NCBI GenBank assembly: GCA_938044055.1
Contig: CALIQO010000245.1
Coordinates: forward strand, 1-8,483
Direction of reading: 5' to 3'
DNA from: an uncultured Saprospiraceae bacterium
Lineage (GTDB): Bacteria; Bacteroidota; Bacteroidia; Chitinophagales; Saprospiraceae
DNA: 8,483 nt
The notes beneath the pieces are model-generated. The model had not been told where the DNA came from, made no database searches, and worked only from the letters and a program-made list of their open reading frames with translations. This document shows positions 1 through 6,295 of the stretch, piece by piece. The position numbers and the translations under genes were made by a program. The number at the start of each line of letters is the position of its first letter. Position 1 is the first letter of the stretch.

Positions 1-909
1 TTGGTGACCTTTATAGCATCTTCTTTAGGTGGAAGTTTATCTATGTGGATCTCCATTATATTATGTACAGCCATAGGTCTGTATTTCATGTATCGCCTTA
101 AGGTTCATTACCTAGATATAGAATTGATGGAGGTATCGACAGATTATAGAGTCTGGTACAGTCTCTTTTTCTGGACCATATTAACCCATCCTATTTTAGA
201 TTGTTTCACAGTTTATGGAACACAGCTATTCGCCCCATTTTCAGATTATCGTGTATCCTTCAATAATATATCTGTTGCAGATCCACTATACACAATATTG
301 TTTCTTGTAGGATTAATCCCTTCAGCTTTATCACCTAGAAACAGTAAGAGTAGAGTTATGTGGAACTGGATAGGAATAGGCCTCAGTAGCCTCTACATGA
401 TATTCACCTTATACAACAAGTATAAAGTAGATGACGTGATGACCTCCTCATTAGCTGCTGAGAATATAGTCTACGACAAATACATGACGAACCCTTCTAT
501 CCTAAATAATGTGTTGTGGTCAGGAACTGCAGAGACAGATTCATTCTATGTACAGGGATACTATTCTTTTTTTGATAAAGAAAAGAAATTTAAGTTCAAG
601 AAGATTCTTAAGAATCACCACATGATTGAAGGCCACACAGAAGACCATGATATTGAAATCTTAAGGTGGTTCAGTAAGCAATATTATAGCATCCTGAAAC
701 GAGAAGATGGAAGACTTCAGTTTAACGATATGCGGTACGGTCGTTTCAGAGAGGATAGCGATGATGAGGAGAACTTCATATTCAAGTTTGTCATTGTTAA
801 TGACCCTGCAACGGATACATACATTCTGAAGGAAGGTGAAGGCGGTCCACCTCGAGGCAACGAAGATGAAATGATGCGACAATTGTGGACTCGTATTAAA
901 GGAATTTAA
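1..909 (+). CDS. Membrane metal-dependent hydrolase, YdjM/DUF457 type, 5'-truncated by the window edge
   Basis: The frame is open from the first base and ends with TAA at 907-909. The TTG at 1-3 is probably not a start: the leading residues (LVTFIASSLGG) look like the stretch that follows the N-terminal HRG.SHS metal-binding segment in this family, which would lie upstream of the window. Visible family features are a hydrophobic helix near residues 15-30, the THPILD motif (His63, Asp67 in window numbering), the following TVYGTQLFAPF stretch, and DPLYT at 94-98. Two more membrane segments follow, then a soluble C-terminal domain with WSGTAETDSFYVQGYYSFFD and LQFNDMRYGRF, typical of the long Bacteroidota version. 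The protein is predicted to sit in the inner membrane; the substrate is unknown, and the hydrolase label rests on family resemblance. The last codons (EDEMMRQLWTRIKG) recur in broken form near 7099-7140, so this 3' end is duplicated on the far side of the five-gene block. Confidence 0.8.
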   Translation: MVTFIASSLGGSLSMWISIILCTAIGLYFMYRLKVHYLDIELMEVSTDYRVWYSLFFWTILTHPILDCFTVYGTQLFAPFSDYRVSFNNISVADPLYTILFLVGLIPSALSPRNSKSRVMWNWIGIGLSSLYMIFTLYNKYKVDDVMTSSLAAENIVYDKYMTNPSILNNVLWSGTAETDSFYVQGYYSFFDKEKKFKFKKILKNHHMIEGHTEDHDIEILRWFSKQYYSILKREDGRLQFNDMRYGRFREDSDDEENFIFKFVIVNDPATDTYILKEGEGGPPRGNEDEMMRQLWTRIKGI

Positions 910-1012
910 TCTAGAATGATATAAGGATTCCTAAACCGGAATGCCTGTTCTTAATAACGGTATCTGTTTCGTCATTGTCTCGTATACCGTTCCTATATAT
1001 ATTCATATACAC
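769..1012 (+). repeat. Left copy of a diverged ~240-bp direct repeat (hydrolase/barrel-gene junction)
   Basis: This segment matches 7020-7247 in the same orientation. Matching landmarks include AATGCCTGTTCTTAAT, TGTTTCGTC.TTGTCTC, GAAGATGAAATGATG, TTGTGGAC and CATATACAC. By eye about four in five bases agree in the first 65 positions, with a deletion of about 12 nt in the right copy after the GGAA at its centre. Homology stops abruptly after 1012 (CATATACAC) and cannot be traced upstream of about 769. It contains the intact 3' end of the hydrolase gene and a 3' stub of the minus-strand barrel gene. Confidence 0.85.
911..1012 (-). pseudogene. 3' remnant of an outer-membrane beta-barrel-like gene (second copy of the gene at 7147-7764)
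   Basis: Read on the minus strand, 1012 to 911 is an open frame ending in TAG (911-913). It encodes about 33 residues, including GIRDNDETDTVIKNRHSG and the ending GILISF. The intact barrel protein at 7147-7764 ends in GIRDNDETATIIKNRHSG followed by IGIMVSF, so this is the same C-terminus with mostly conservative changes and one extra codon near the front. No start codon or upstream part of the gene remains next to it. Its stop lies 1 nt beyond the hydrolase stop, so the two genes were once tightly convergent. The kept frame and stop suggest the copies diverged while functional, or came from two different lineages. Confidence 0.8.
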
Positions 1013-1032
1013 CCTTTTTAGGTTTCTCTGTC

Positions 1033-1054
1033 AAAAGACTGTTTTCTGTCTTTT
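1033..1054. terminator. Possible weak hairpin between the convergent units
   Basis: AAAAGAC at 1033-1039 and GTCTTTT at 1048-1054 are perfect 7-bp complements around an 8-nt loop. The stem is AT-rich, and the T-run lies inside it on one strand with A-run symmetry on the other, so it could serve as a weak bidirectional terminator for the hydrolase and the leftward lipoprotein operon. Stability was not computed and this is a tentative call. Confidence 0.3.
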
Positions 1055-1073
1055 AATATAATCGCATGGTAGG

Positions 1074-1145
1074 TTAAGTAATTAAATTTTCTGCGCTTGA
1101 TTGAAGAAGAATTATAAGGAAGAGAATAGAAAAAGAAATTTTCAT
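1074..1145 (-). pseudogene. 23-codon signal-peptide-like ORF, probably the 5' stub of a broken gene
   Basis: ATG at 1145-1143 opens a frame ending in TAA (1074-1076). It encodes MKISFSILFLIILLQSSAEN plus three residues. This has the layout of a Sec signal peptide (Lys at position 2, an 11-13 residue hydrophobic core, a small-residue SSA cleavage region) with almost nothing after it. It starts 35 nt after the serine hydrolase stop, in the same direction, so it could be the truncated fourth gene of the lipoprotein operon. A +1 shift near its end continues open for about 20 more codons (NYLTYHAIILKDRKQSFDRE) before a stop, which fits a frameshifted and then truncated gene. A genuine small secreted peptide is the alternative. 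No family is recognisable. Confidence 0.35.
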
Positions 1146-1180
1146 CTTTTTACAACCAAATTCTTCTTTTAAGATGGTTT

Positions 1181-2425
1181 TTATTCAAGATCAAACAATC
1201 CAGATTTGGAAAGTTTTCGAGAAATGACATCAAGTTGATTCCTTTGACGATCAGTATTGGAAGTACCAAAAAAGGCAATAACCAAATCTTTAGATGGAGA
1301 AATATAAAGTCCTTGCCCTCCATGTGCGCCTTTATAAAAATCGCCATCTTCGTAGACAGCACCCCATTGATAACTTTTATAAATCTCTTCTTCTGAATGC
1401 CGTGACTTCGATTTAAGATTTTTATTTACATTTCTGATTTTAGATAAGTGGGCATCAGATATTATGGGGTGATTATTTTTTCTACCACTCGGTGTAAAAG
1501 CAAGACCAAAACGAGCAAGGTCTCGAAGGGTAGTTGACAGGCCATCGGCATATGAAGTAGAAGTCCCATTGGTATTGATTCCTAAAATAGCACTATATTC
1601 TGATCCTATCTTTCTCCATATTTCCTGTCCCAAAAACTCGCGAAAGGTGATTCCACTAACTTTCTCTACTAGTAGTGTCAATAACATAGCATCTGCATTT
1701 GACCATTGGTACTCCGTTCCTGAGGGTATTGATGATGTAGCAGTAGCTAAATCTATTATTGGGTCAAAGCTTTTCTCATATGTTTCCAATGGGACATGAT
1801 CAATTCCGGAACTCATCGAAAGAATATCGATAACTGGAACACCTTCCCAGCCTGATCCTTTTAATGTCTTAAAGTAGTAATCGATGGGATTGCTCGTATC
1901 TATTAAACCTTTGTCTTCTAAAATAGCAATTGAAGTACTCACAAAGACTTGAGTTATTATCATATTAAAATGCAAATCGGTAGGAAACATTCTTGGATAA
2001 CCTTCAAAGACGATTTTGCCTTTATGAATAATAATTATTCCATTAACTTCTACTTGCTGTACATAGTCATTTAATGTTAATCCTCCTCCTTTTTTTAAAT
2101 CTGCTGGGGTAATAAAGTTTTTGACATCATCTCTTGGCATTTCTTCAAGAATTTTTGGTTTATCTGACCTAAGTATACGTGAGTGATTCATTATTTCAGA
2201 GAAATTTAGATAAAAATACCGTTCTAAATCTCCGTATTCGGTCCAACTGCCTCCTTCGTAAATACGTTTATGGAATCCATAAATTTCTTCTTTTGTAAAT
2301 CCGGAATAATTATACGTTTCATATTTTGGACTGCTAGTGATTAAGGTGTCAGAGTCCTTTTCTAGCTCGTTTTCACAAGCAAGAAAAAGAAATATAAAAA
2401 GTAATAGTCCTGTTTTGTTTTTCAT
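1181..2425 (-). CDS. Lipoprotein serine hydrolase of the beta-lactamase/NylB-like fold, apparently lacking the catalytic Ser-Lys pair
   Basis: The frame is open from ATG 2443, but I place the start at the second ATG (2425). That gives MKNKTGLLLFIFLFLAC, a clean lipoprotein signal with Cys17 (Cys23 from the longer start). The body resembles the class C beta-lactamase/esterase/6-aminohexanoate-dimer hydrolase superfamily: HKGKIVFEGYP strand, a helix ending SIAILEDKGLID, VIDILSMSSGID, a WSN box (codons near 1705-1697, normally Y.N), EIWRKIGSEYSA, TTLRDLARFG, and a C-terminal AHGGQGLYISP matching the KTG/HGG box (codons near 1324). The family's SxTK motif should precede VFVSTSIAILEDKG, but here it reads IITQ (codons 1960-1949): Ser is Ile and Lys is Gln. 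The fold is well supported; peptidase, esterase or amidase activity is doubtful. CENELEKD after the lipobox is acidic, as in Bacteroidota surface lipoproteins. It is the last full gene of the leftward operon, 40-58 nt after the PD40 gene. Confidence 0.85.
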   Translation of the reverse strand: MKNKTGLLLFIFLFLACENELEKDSDTLITSSPKYETYNYSGFTKEEIYGFHKRIYEGGSWTEYGDLERYFYLNFSEIMNHSRILRSDKPKILEEMPRDDVKNFITPADLKKGGGLTLNDYVQQVEVNGIIIIHKGKIVFEGYPRMFPTDLHFNMIITQVFVSTSIAILEDKGLIDTSNPIDYYFKTLKGSGWEGVPVIDILSMSSGIDHVPLETYEKSFDPIIDLATATSSIPSGTEYQWSNADAMLLTLLVEKVSGITFREFLGQEIWRKIGSEYSAILGINTNGTSTSYADGLSTTLRDLARFGLAFTPSGRKNNHPIISDAHLSKIRNVNKNLKSKSRHSEEEIYKSYQWGAVYEDGDFYKGAHGGQGLYISPSKDLVIAFFGTSNTDRQRNQLDVISRKLSKSGLFDLE

Positions 2426-2483
2426 ATTTATGAATTCATTCATTTTGTATAGAGGAATTTTTATTTATTTCGTTTATACCTTA

Positions 2484-3476
2484 TTACCCCCTGTATATAT
2501 TTTCAAGAAGTTCTTTTTTCAGCTTAATAAAATCCGTCCAATACATTTTTGATACCCAATATGAGCTTCCATCTTCTTTTACTTTTTCTTCACTTCTGGA
2601 GAAAAATAAATATTCCCCATCAGGTGAGACAGTGGCAGCACCTTCACTTAGTTTAGTATTGATTTTTGGACCCAAACTATAGGATTCTGACCAAGTGCCA
2701 TCCTGATTAAAACTAATAAACAAATCGCCATTATCAGGCTCTGAAGCTTTTTCAGAATCATAAATAAGATAGCTTTCGTCTGGAGAAATGTAGGGATGAG
2801 CTATCCATGTGCCGTTGGTATTGATGACATCGCTCATTCTCTCAATAGAAGTATACTGACCATTCTGGTTAATGGCATAATATATCCCCTCATCATCAGC
2901 CCCAGCTCCTTTGCCTGAAGTAAAATACAGGTTACCATTTTTCGACGGTATCGCACCCATGATGTAGTTATCTACAAACGGATGCCCCATTAGAATGGGC
3001 TCACTCCAATCACCGTTCTCTTTTTTTTCAACGTACCATTGATGTAATTTTCTACTCTTATTTGATGTTTTAATCGTATCGCTTATAGGTCTTGTACTTC
3101 CAAAATAAAGGCGGTTTCCATCTGCAGTAAATCGAGGATGAAAATCCAGATACTTATTGGTTGAAAAGGATGCTTGATTCGGTTTTGACCATTTACCATC
3201 AATCAATTTCATGGTATAAATATTGGGAATCTTTCCTTGATTTTTTCTATAGTTAAAAACCAGTTCCGTCATATCGGGATTAAATGTTATCGAACCGGAT
3301 CGAATACTGTCACTTGTAAGAAAACCTGGCCCATAAATCAATGGAGTATCTGTCGGGATTTTATCGCTGAGTAAAGTAAGATTTGATTTCTCTCTATCTT
3401 GACAAGAAGGAAAAAAGAAAATTTGGTAAGTCAAAACGAGCATGATTATTACTTGCTTTATATTATTAGATTTCAT
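2484..3476 (-). CDS. PD40 (WD40-like/TolB-type) beta-propeller lipoprotein
   Basis: This 330-residue protein starts with a lipoprotein signal peptide whose lipobox is FFPSC (Cys25), followed by the charged QDREK. Propeller-type repeats follow: FNPDMTELVFNYRK, HPRFTADGNRLYFGSTRP, GAIPSKNGNLYFTSGKG, HPYISPDESYLIYDSEK and ATVSPDGEYLFFSRSEE. Each has the P..DG..L.F.S pattern of PD40 repeats. WSKP, WSEP and WSES stretches sit between blades. The protein likely lies in the outer membrane facing the periplasm or the cell surface, with a binding rather than catalytic role; the ligand is unknown. It lies 66 nt downstream of the TolB-like gene and 40 nt upstream of the longer serine hydrolase ORF, all on the same strand, so the three are probably co-transcribed. 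Similar proteins are often annotated as periplasmic component of the Tol biopolymer transport system, but nothing here links it to the Tol complex. Confidence 0.85.
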   Translation of the reverse strand: MKSNNIKQVIIMLVLTYQIFFFPSCQDREKSNLTLLSDKIPTDTPLIYGPGFLTSDSIRSGSITFNPDMTELVFNYRKNQGKIPNIYTMKLIDGKWSKPNQASFSTNKYLDFHPRFTADGNRLYFGSTRPISDTIKTSNKSRKLHQWYVEKKENGDWSEPILMGHPFVDNYIMGAIPSKNGNLYFTSGKGAGADDEGIYYAINQNGQYTSIERMSDVINTNGTWIAHPYISPDESYLIYDSEKASEPDNGDLFISFNQDGTWSESYSLGPKINTKLSEGAATVSPDGEYLFFSRSEEKVKEDGSSYWVSKMYWTDFIKLKKELLENIYRG

Positions 3477-3542
3477 TTTCTATTGTGCATTGTAAAGTCT
3501 TTTTTCAACTTCATTTTAAAAGATTATCAATTAATAGTGCTT

Positions 3543-4436
3543 TTACTTTCGTGTTTTTAGCCAAGATGGATTGTTTCCATTATGAATGAATTTTTTTATT
3601 GAAGAACCATCCTTATTCATAATATAGATGTTGGGATCTTCATGTTCCTTTTTGGATGAAAACACAAGTTTAGATCCATCAGGCGACCATGATGGATACC
3701 AGTCGTCAATAGTGTTAAAAGTTAGGCGCTTCTGATTTCCCCCATCTATATCCATACTATAAATTTCTTGGTTGCCATCTCGATTAGATATAAAAGCTAT
3801 TTGTGTGCCATCTGGAGACACCTCCGGATGCCAATCTTCTGCATTATTGTTCGTTAATTTTATTGTATTACTGCCGTCTATATTTGCTATACATATTTCA
3901 CTGGTATTCGATTTAGAATGAAAAACTATTCTTCCGTCATTCGTAAAGTATGGTCCTCCTCCATTAATAGAACTTATTTGAATTTGTTCGCTACCATCTG
4001 AATTCATGACCCAGATTTCTTCTTGCCAGACACCTGTAGAATCTGCATAAGCTCTTGCAAAAGCAATTTTACTGCCATCAGGAGACCATGCAGGCGAACT
4101 GTCCCATTTGTTTTTTACATGTGTTAATCGATTCCTATTGGTGCCATCACTATTCATTGTATGTATAGACCAGGTTTTTCTACCATCATGGTAGGCATAA
4201 ATTGCAATACGCTTTCCGTCCGATGACCAAGCCGGATAACCATCATTTTCTGGGTGATCGGTAATTCTATATTTCGATTTAGCTTTACTGTCGGTTAGAT
4301 AAATGTCTCCGTTACCTGTTTCTTTTGAAGCATATACAATGGTATATAATTTTTTATTGCAAGCACTGAGAAGTAGTAAGGGTATGATTAATGTAAGCGA
4401 TTGTAAGCACAACCTTTTTTTAAGTAATTCTTTCAT
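3543..4436 (-). CDS. TolB-like six-bladed beta-propeller lipoprotein
   Basis: I choose the start at the third residue of the 299-residue frame (ATG 4436), giving MKELLKKRLCLQSL, a hydrophobic core and the lipobox LLSAC (Cys26); ATG 4442 is the alternative. The mature part is a run of WD40-like/TolB repeats with strong AWSSDG (about residue 71 of the longer form), AWSPDG (118), FTNDG, VSPDG and SWSPDG motifs. Each is followed by a K.I.F.S strand and an E/NIY.M..DG hairpin (IWVMNSDGS, IYSMDIDGG, IYIMNKDGS). This is the TolB C-terminal propeller without the TolB N-terminal domain or any Tol-Pal neighbours, so the role is inferred to be ligand or partner binding at the envelope. It is the first gene of the leftward operon, divergent from the kinase gene across the 4443-4569 region. 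Confidence 0.87.
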   Translation of the reverse strand: MKELLKKRLCLQSLTLIIPLLLLSACNKKLYTIVYASKETGNGDIYLTDSKAKSKYRITDHPENDGYPAWSSDGKRIAIYAYHDGRKTWSIHTMNSDGTNRNRLTHVKNKWDSSPAWSPDGSKIAFARAYADSTGVWQEEIWVMNSDGSEQIQISSINGGGPYFTNDGRIVFHSKSNTSEICIANIDGSNTIKLTNNNAEDWHPEVSPDGTQIAFISNRDGNQEIYSMDIDGGNQKRLTFNTIDDWYPSWSPDGSKLVFSSKKEHEDPNIYIMNKDGSSIKKFIHNGNNPSWLKTRK

Positions 4437-4524
4437 AATCATTTTCTTTGGCGCGAATTATTTCACTATTGTATATCTTACAAAGGATGCTATTTTTTCT
4501 TACGATTTCAACCTAAAATGCACC

Positions 4525-4552
4525 AACTGCTCTATACCATTGTGAACTGCTC
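4525..4552. promoter_or_regulatory. Candidate LytTR-type direct-repeat operator
   Basis: AACTGCTC occurs at 4525-4532 and again at 4545-4552, a perfect 8-bp direct repeat with a 12-bp spacer (period 20). On the minus strand the cores read GCAGTTGGT and GCAGTTCAC. They fit 8 of 9 and 7 of 9 positions of the classic LytTR/AgrA half-site [TA][AC][CA]GTTN[AG][TG], which is typically used as two direct repeats about two helical turns apart. The pair ends 22 nt upstream of the -7 motif at 4575, a common place for an activator. The LytTR regulator gene lies in the adjacent operon. The site is in the divergent region, so it could also serve the lipoprotein operon. Confidence 0.4.
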
Positions 4553-4574
4553 GTAGAGACCGTTTTTTAATGGT

Positions 4575-4582
4575 TAGGTTTG
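4575..4582 (+). promoter_or_regulatory. Bacteroidota -7 promoter element (TAGGTTTG) for the kinase-regulator operon
   Basis: TAGGTTTG is an exact match to the TAnnTTTG -7 consensus of Bacteroidota housekeeping sigma promoters. A clear TTG at the usual -33 distance is not visible; the nearest, at 4540-4542, is too far. That fits a promoter that relies on an activator bound at the repeats just upstream. A transcript starting about 6-8 nt downstream would not contain the ATG at 4570, and so favours the lipoprotein-signal start at 4603. Confidence 0.45.
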
Positions 4583-4602
4583 TACCAGTAAATCGAATTA
4601 AA

Positions 4603-6291
4603 ATGAAGCTGAGATATTTTCCATATTTTCTATCTATCTGCTTCATGATACTTGTTTCCTCTTGCTCTCAAGAATCTGCTATCTTCAACCAATCCAAAAC
4701 GGTATTTCATGCAGGAGACCAGCAGAATTGGGCTGCAAAAAACTGGAATGATCAAAATTGGGTAAGCAACCTCACCTATGTGCCCAATGGGGAAGTTTTT
4801 TGGTCTAGAACTTATATTGATATTTTAAAATCAGCCGAAGATTTTCATCCTTATGGTATTCAATTAGAGGTTTATGGAGAGTATGAAGTTTTTTGGGACG
4901 GTATATTGATTGGTAAAAACGGAAATCCCGGACAGGAAGCAACACTGGGTCCAGAAGGTAAACTATGGGCTACTTTTCGTATTCCCACTAATCTTACAGA
5001 AAAAGGAACACATGTAATGGCGATACGGTCGAGCCTTTATTATTTTTCAAATCATATAGGTATTTATGCTCTTGAGATAGATGGTTATGATGCTCTGTTA
5101 ACCGACCAACTCATTGAAACGAGTTATGTGCACATTTTTTCTGGTGCATTTTTAGTCGCATCCTTTTATTTTCTCTTTCTATTTCTAAGCAATAAAAGAG
5201 AATACAGAATGCTTGTATTTAGTATTAGTTGCTTTCTGTTTTTTGCTTTAACGATGACTCAGTTTATTAGAACCACTGTTCCCATCCACTATAGTCTTCA
5301 CGTAATACGATTAGAAGTTATAGGTGGTTTAATGCTTTCTATATCTTTTTTAATTCCACTCTATTTCTCTATGCAGTTTCCCTATCCTAAGCGAAGATTT
5401 ATTCTAAGTAGTTATGCTATAATTTTATTGTATATTTTTTTTTCAAGGCATGATTTATTTGGACTAGTTGGTAATAATATGACCTCAGCTATGCTGATTA
5501 TTTCCTTTGGTATTGTAATACATGCGATATTCAGAAAAGAGAAAGGTGCTGTTCTCGTATTTATAATCCTTTTGTTGTGTTTGCTGATACGATCTGTAAC
5601 GACTTTTGGCGTCAGCCTATTTGCAGGCTTTAGCTTGATATTGCTTAGTATGTTGTATTTGCTTTCACTCAGAATCAAAGAGCAGCGACTTGCCTACGAA
5701 AACTCATTGGTTCAATCCACACGCCTTCGTCTAGAACTATTAAAAAAGAATATTCAACCTCATTTTTTAATGAATACCTTAACTTCATTGATTGATTGGA
5801 TAGAAGAAGCACCTGATAAAGGGGTTTTGTTTATTGAGGCATTAGCTAAAGAATTTGATCTTTTTAATCAAATTGGAAATAAAACATTGATCCCCATTTT
5901 ACAAGAAATAGCACTTTGTCGTACACATCTTGAGATTATGGAGTACCGGAAAGAAATTAACTATTCTTTGGAAGAAGTAGACATAGATCCTAAACAAGAA
6001 ATACCGCCAGCTATTATACACACTTTATTAGAAAACGGAATTACGCATAGTTTGCCTAGAGATGATAACAGTATTCATTTTAGGTTGGTTTTTGAATCAA
6101 ATTCAGATTATAAATGCTATACGTTTTTGACATATGCGCACACAATAACAGAATCAATGATTATTAGAAAAGATGGGACAGGACATAAATACGTCAAAGC
6201 CAGGTTGACCGAAAGTTATCAAGATCGATGGGAGTTTACCTCTGAACCTACAAAACACGGATGGAAAAATACTATTAAAATATATTACTAA
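4603..6291 (+). CDS. LytS-type sensor histidine kinase with lipobox, exoplasmic domain and 7TM region
   Basis: The frame opens at ATG 4570, but the ATG at 4603 gives a good signal ending ILVSSC (Cys21; Cys32 in the longer form), and the promoter motif lies between the two. In long-form numbering, residues 33-183 form an extracytoplasmic beta-rich domain (EVFWDGILIGKNGNPG, GTHVMAIRSS) like the galactose-binding/jelly-roll sensor domains of 7TMR-DISM proteins. Residues 188-367 contain about seven membrane helices. A His_kinase (PF06580-type) transmitter follows, with NIQPHFLMNTLTSLIDW (phospho-accepting His398), LEIMEYRKEI, the N box PPAIIHTLLENGITHS (Asn489) and a G box DGTGHKYVKARL (535-546). 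The DNG-type acidic box normally found between the N and G boxes is not evident. It would autophosphorylate and donate phosphate to the regulator whose gene starts 4 nt downstream. The signal sensed is unknown. Confidence 0.87.
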   Translation: MKLRYFPYFLSICFMILVSSCSQESAIFNQSKTVFHAGDQQNWAAKNWNDQNWVSNLTYVPNGEVFWSRTYIDILKSAEDFHPYGIQLEVYGEYEVFWDGILIGKNGNPGQEATLGPEGKLWATFRIPTNLTEKGTHVMAIRSSLYYFSNHIGIYALEIDGYDALLTDQLIETSYVHIFSGAFLVASFYFLFLFLSNKREYRMLVFSISCFLFFALTMTQFIRTTVPIHYSLHVIRLEVIGGLMLSISFLIPLYFSMQFPYPKRRFILSSYAIILLYIFFSRHDLFGLVGNNMTSAMLIISFGIVIHAIFRKEKGAVLVFIILLLCLLIRSVTTFGVSLFAGFSLILLSMLYLLSLRIKEQRLAYENSLVQSTRLRLELLKKNIQPHFLMNTLTSLIDWIEEAPDKGVLFIEALAKEFDLFNQIGNKTLIPILQEIALCRTHLEIMEYRKEINYSLEEVDIDPKQEIPPAIIHTLLENGITHSLPRDDNSIHFRLVFESNSDYKCYTFLTYAHTITESMIIRKDGTGHKYVKARLTESYQDRWEFTSEPTKHGWKNTIKIYY

Positions 6292-6295
6292 GAAG

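Noticed and set aside
1569..1799. Plus-strand ORF inside the serine hydrolase gene, and similar antisense ORFs (661-882, 1150-1362, 2337-2552, 4303-4545, 5412-5678, 6154-6501, 7963-8166)
   Set aside because: All overlap well-supported genes on the other strand and show no recognisable domain; they are shadow frames.
4443..4524. A -7 promoter element for the leftward lipoprotein operon
   Set aside because: The nearest minus-strand candidate (ATCCTTTG around 4482-4489) misses the key TA of TAnnTTTG, so I do not call it.
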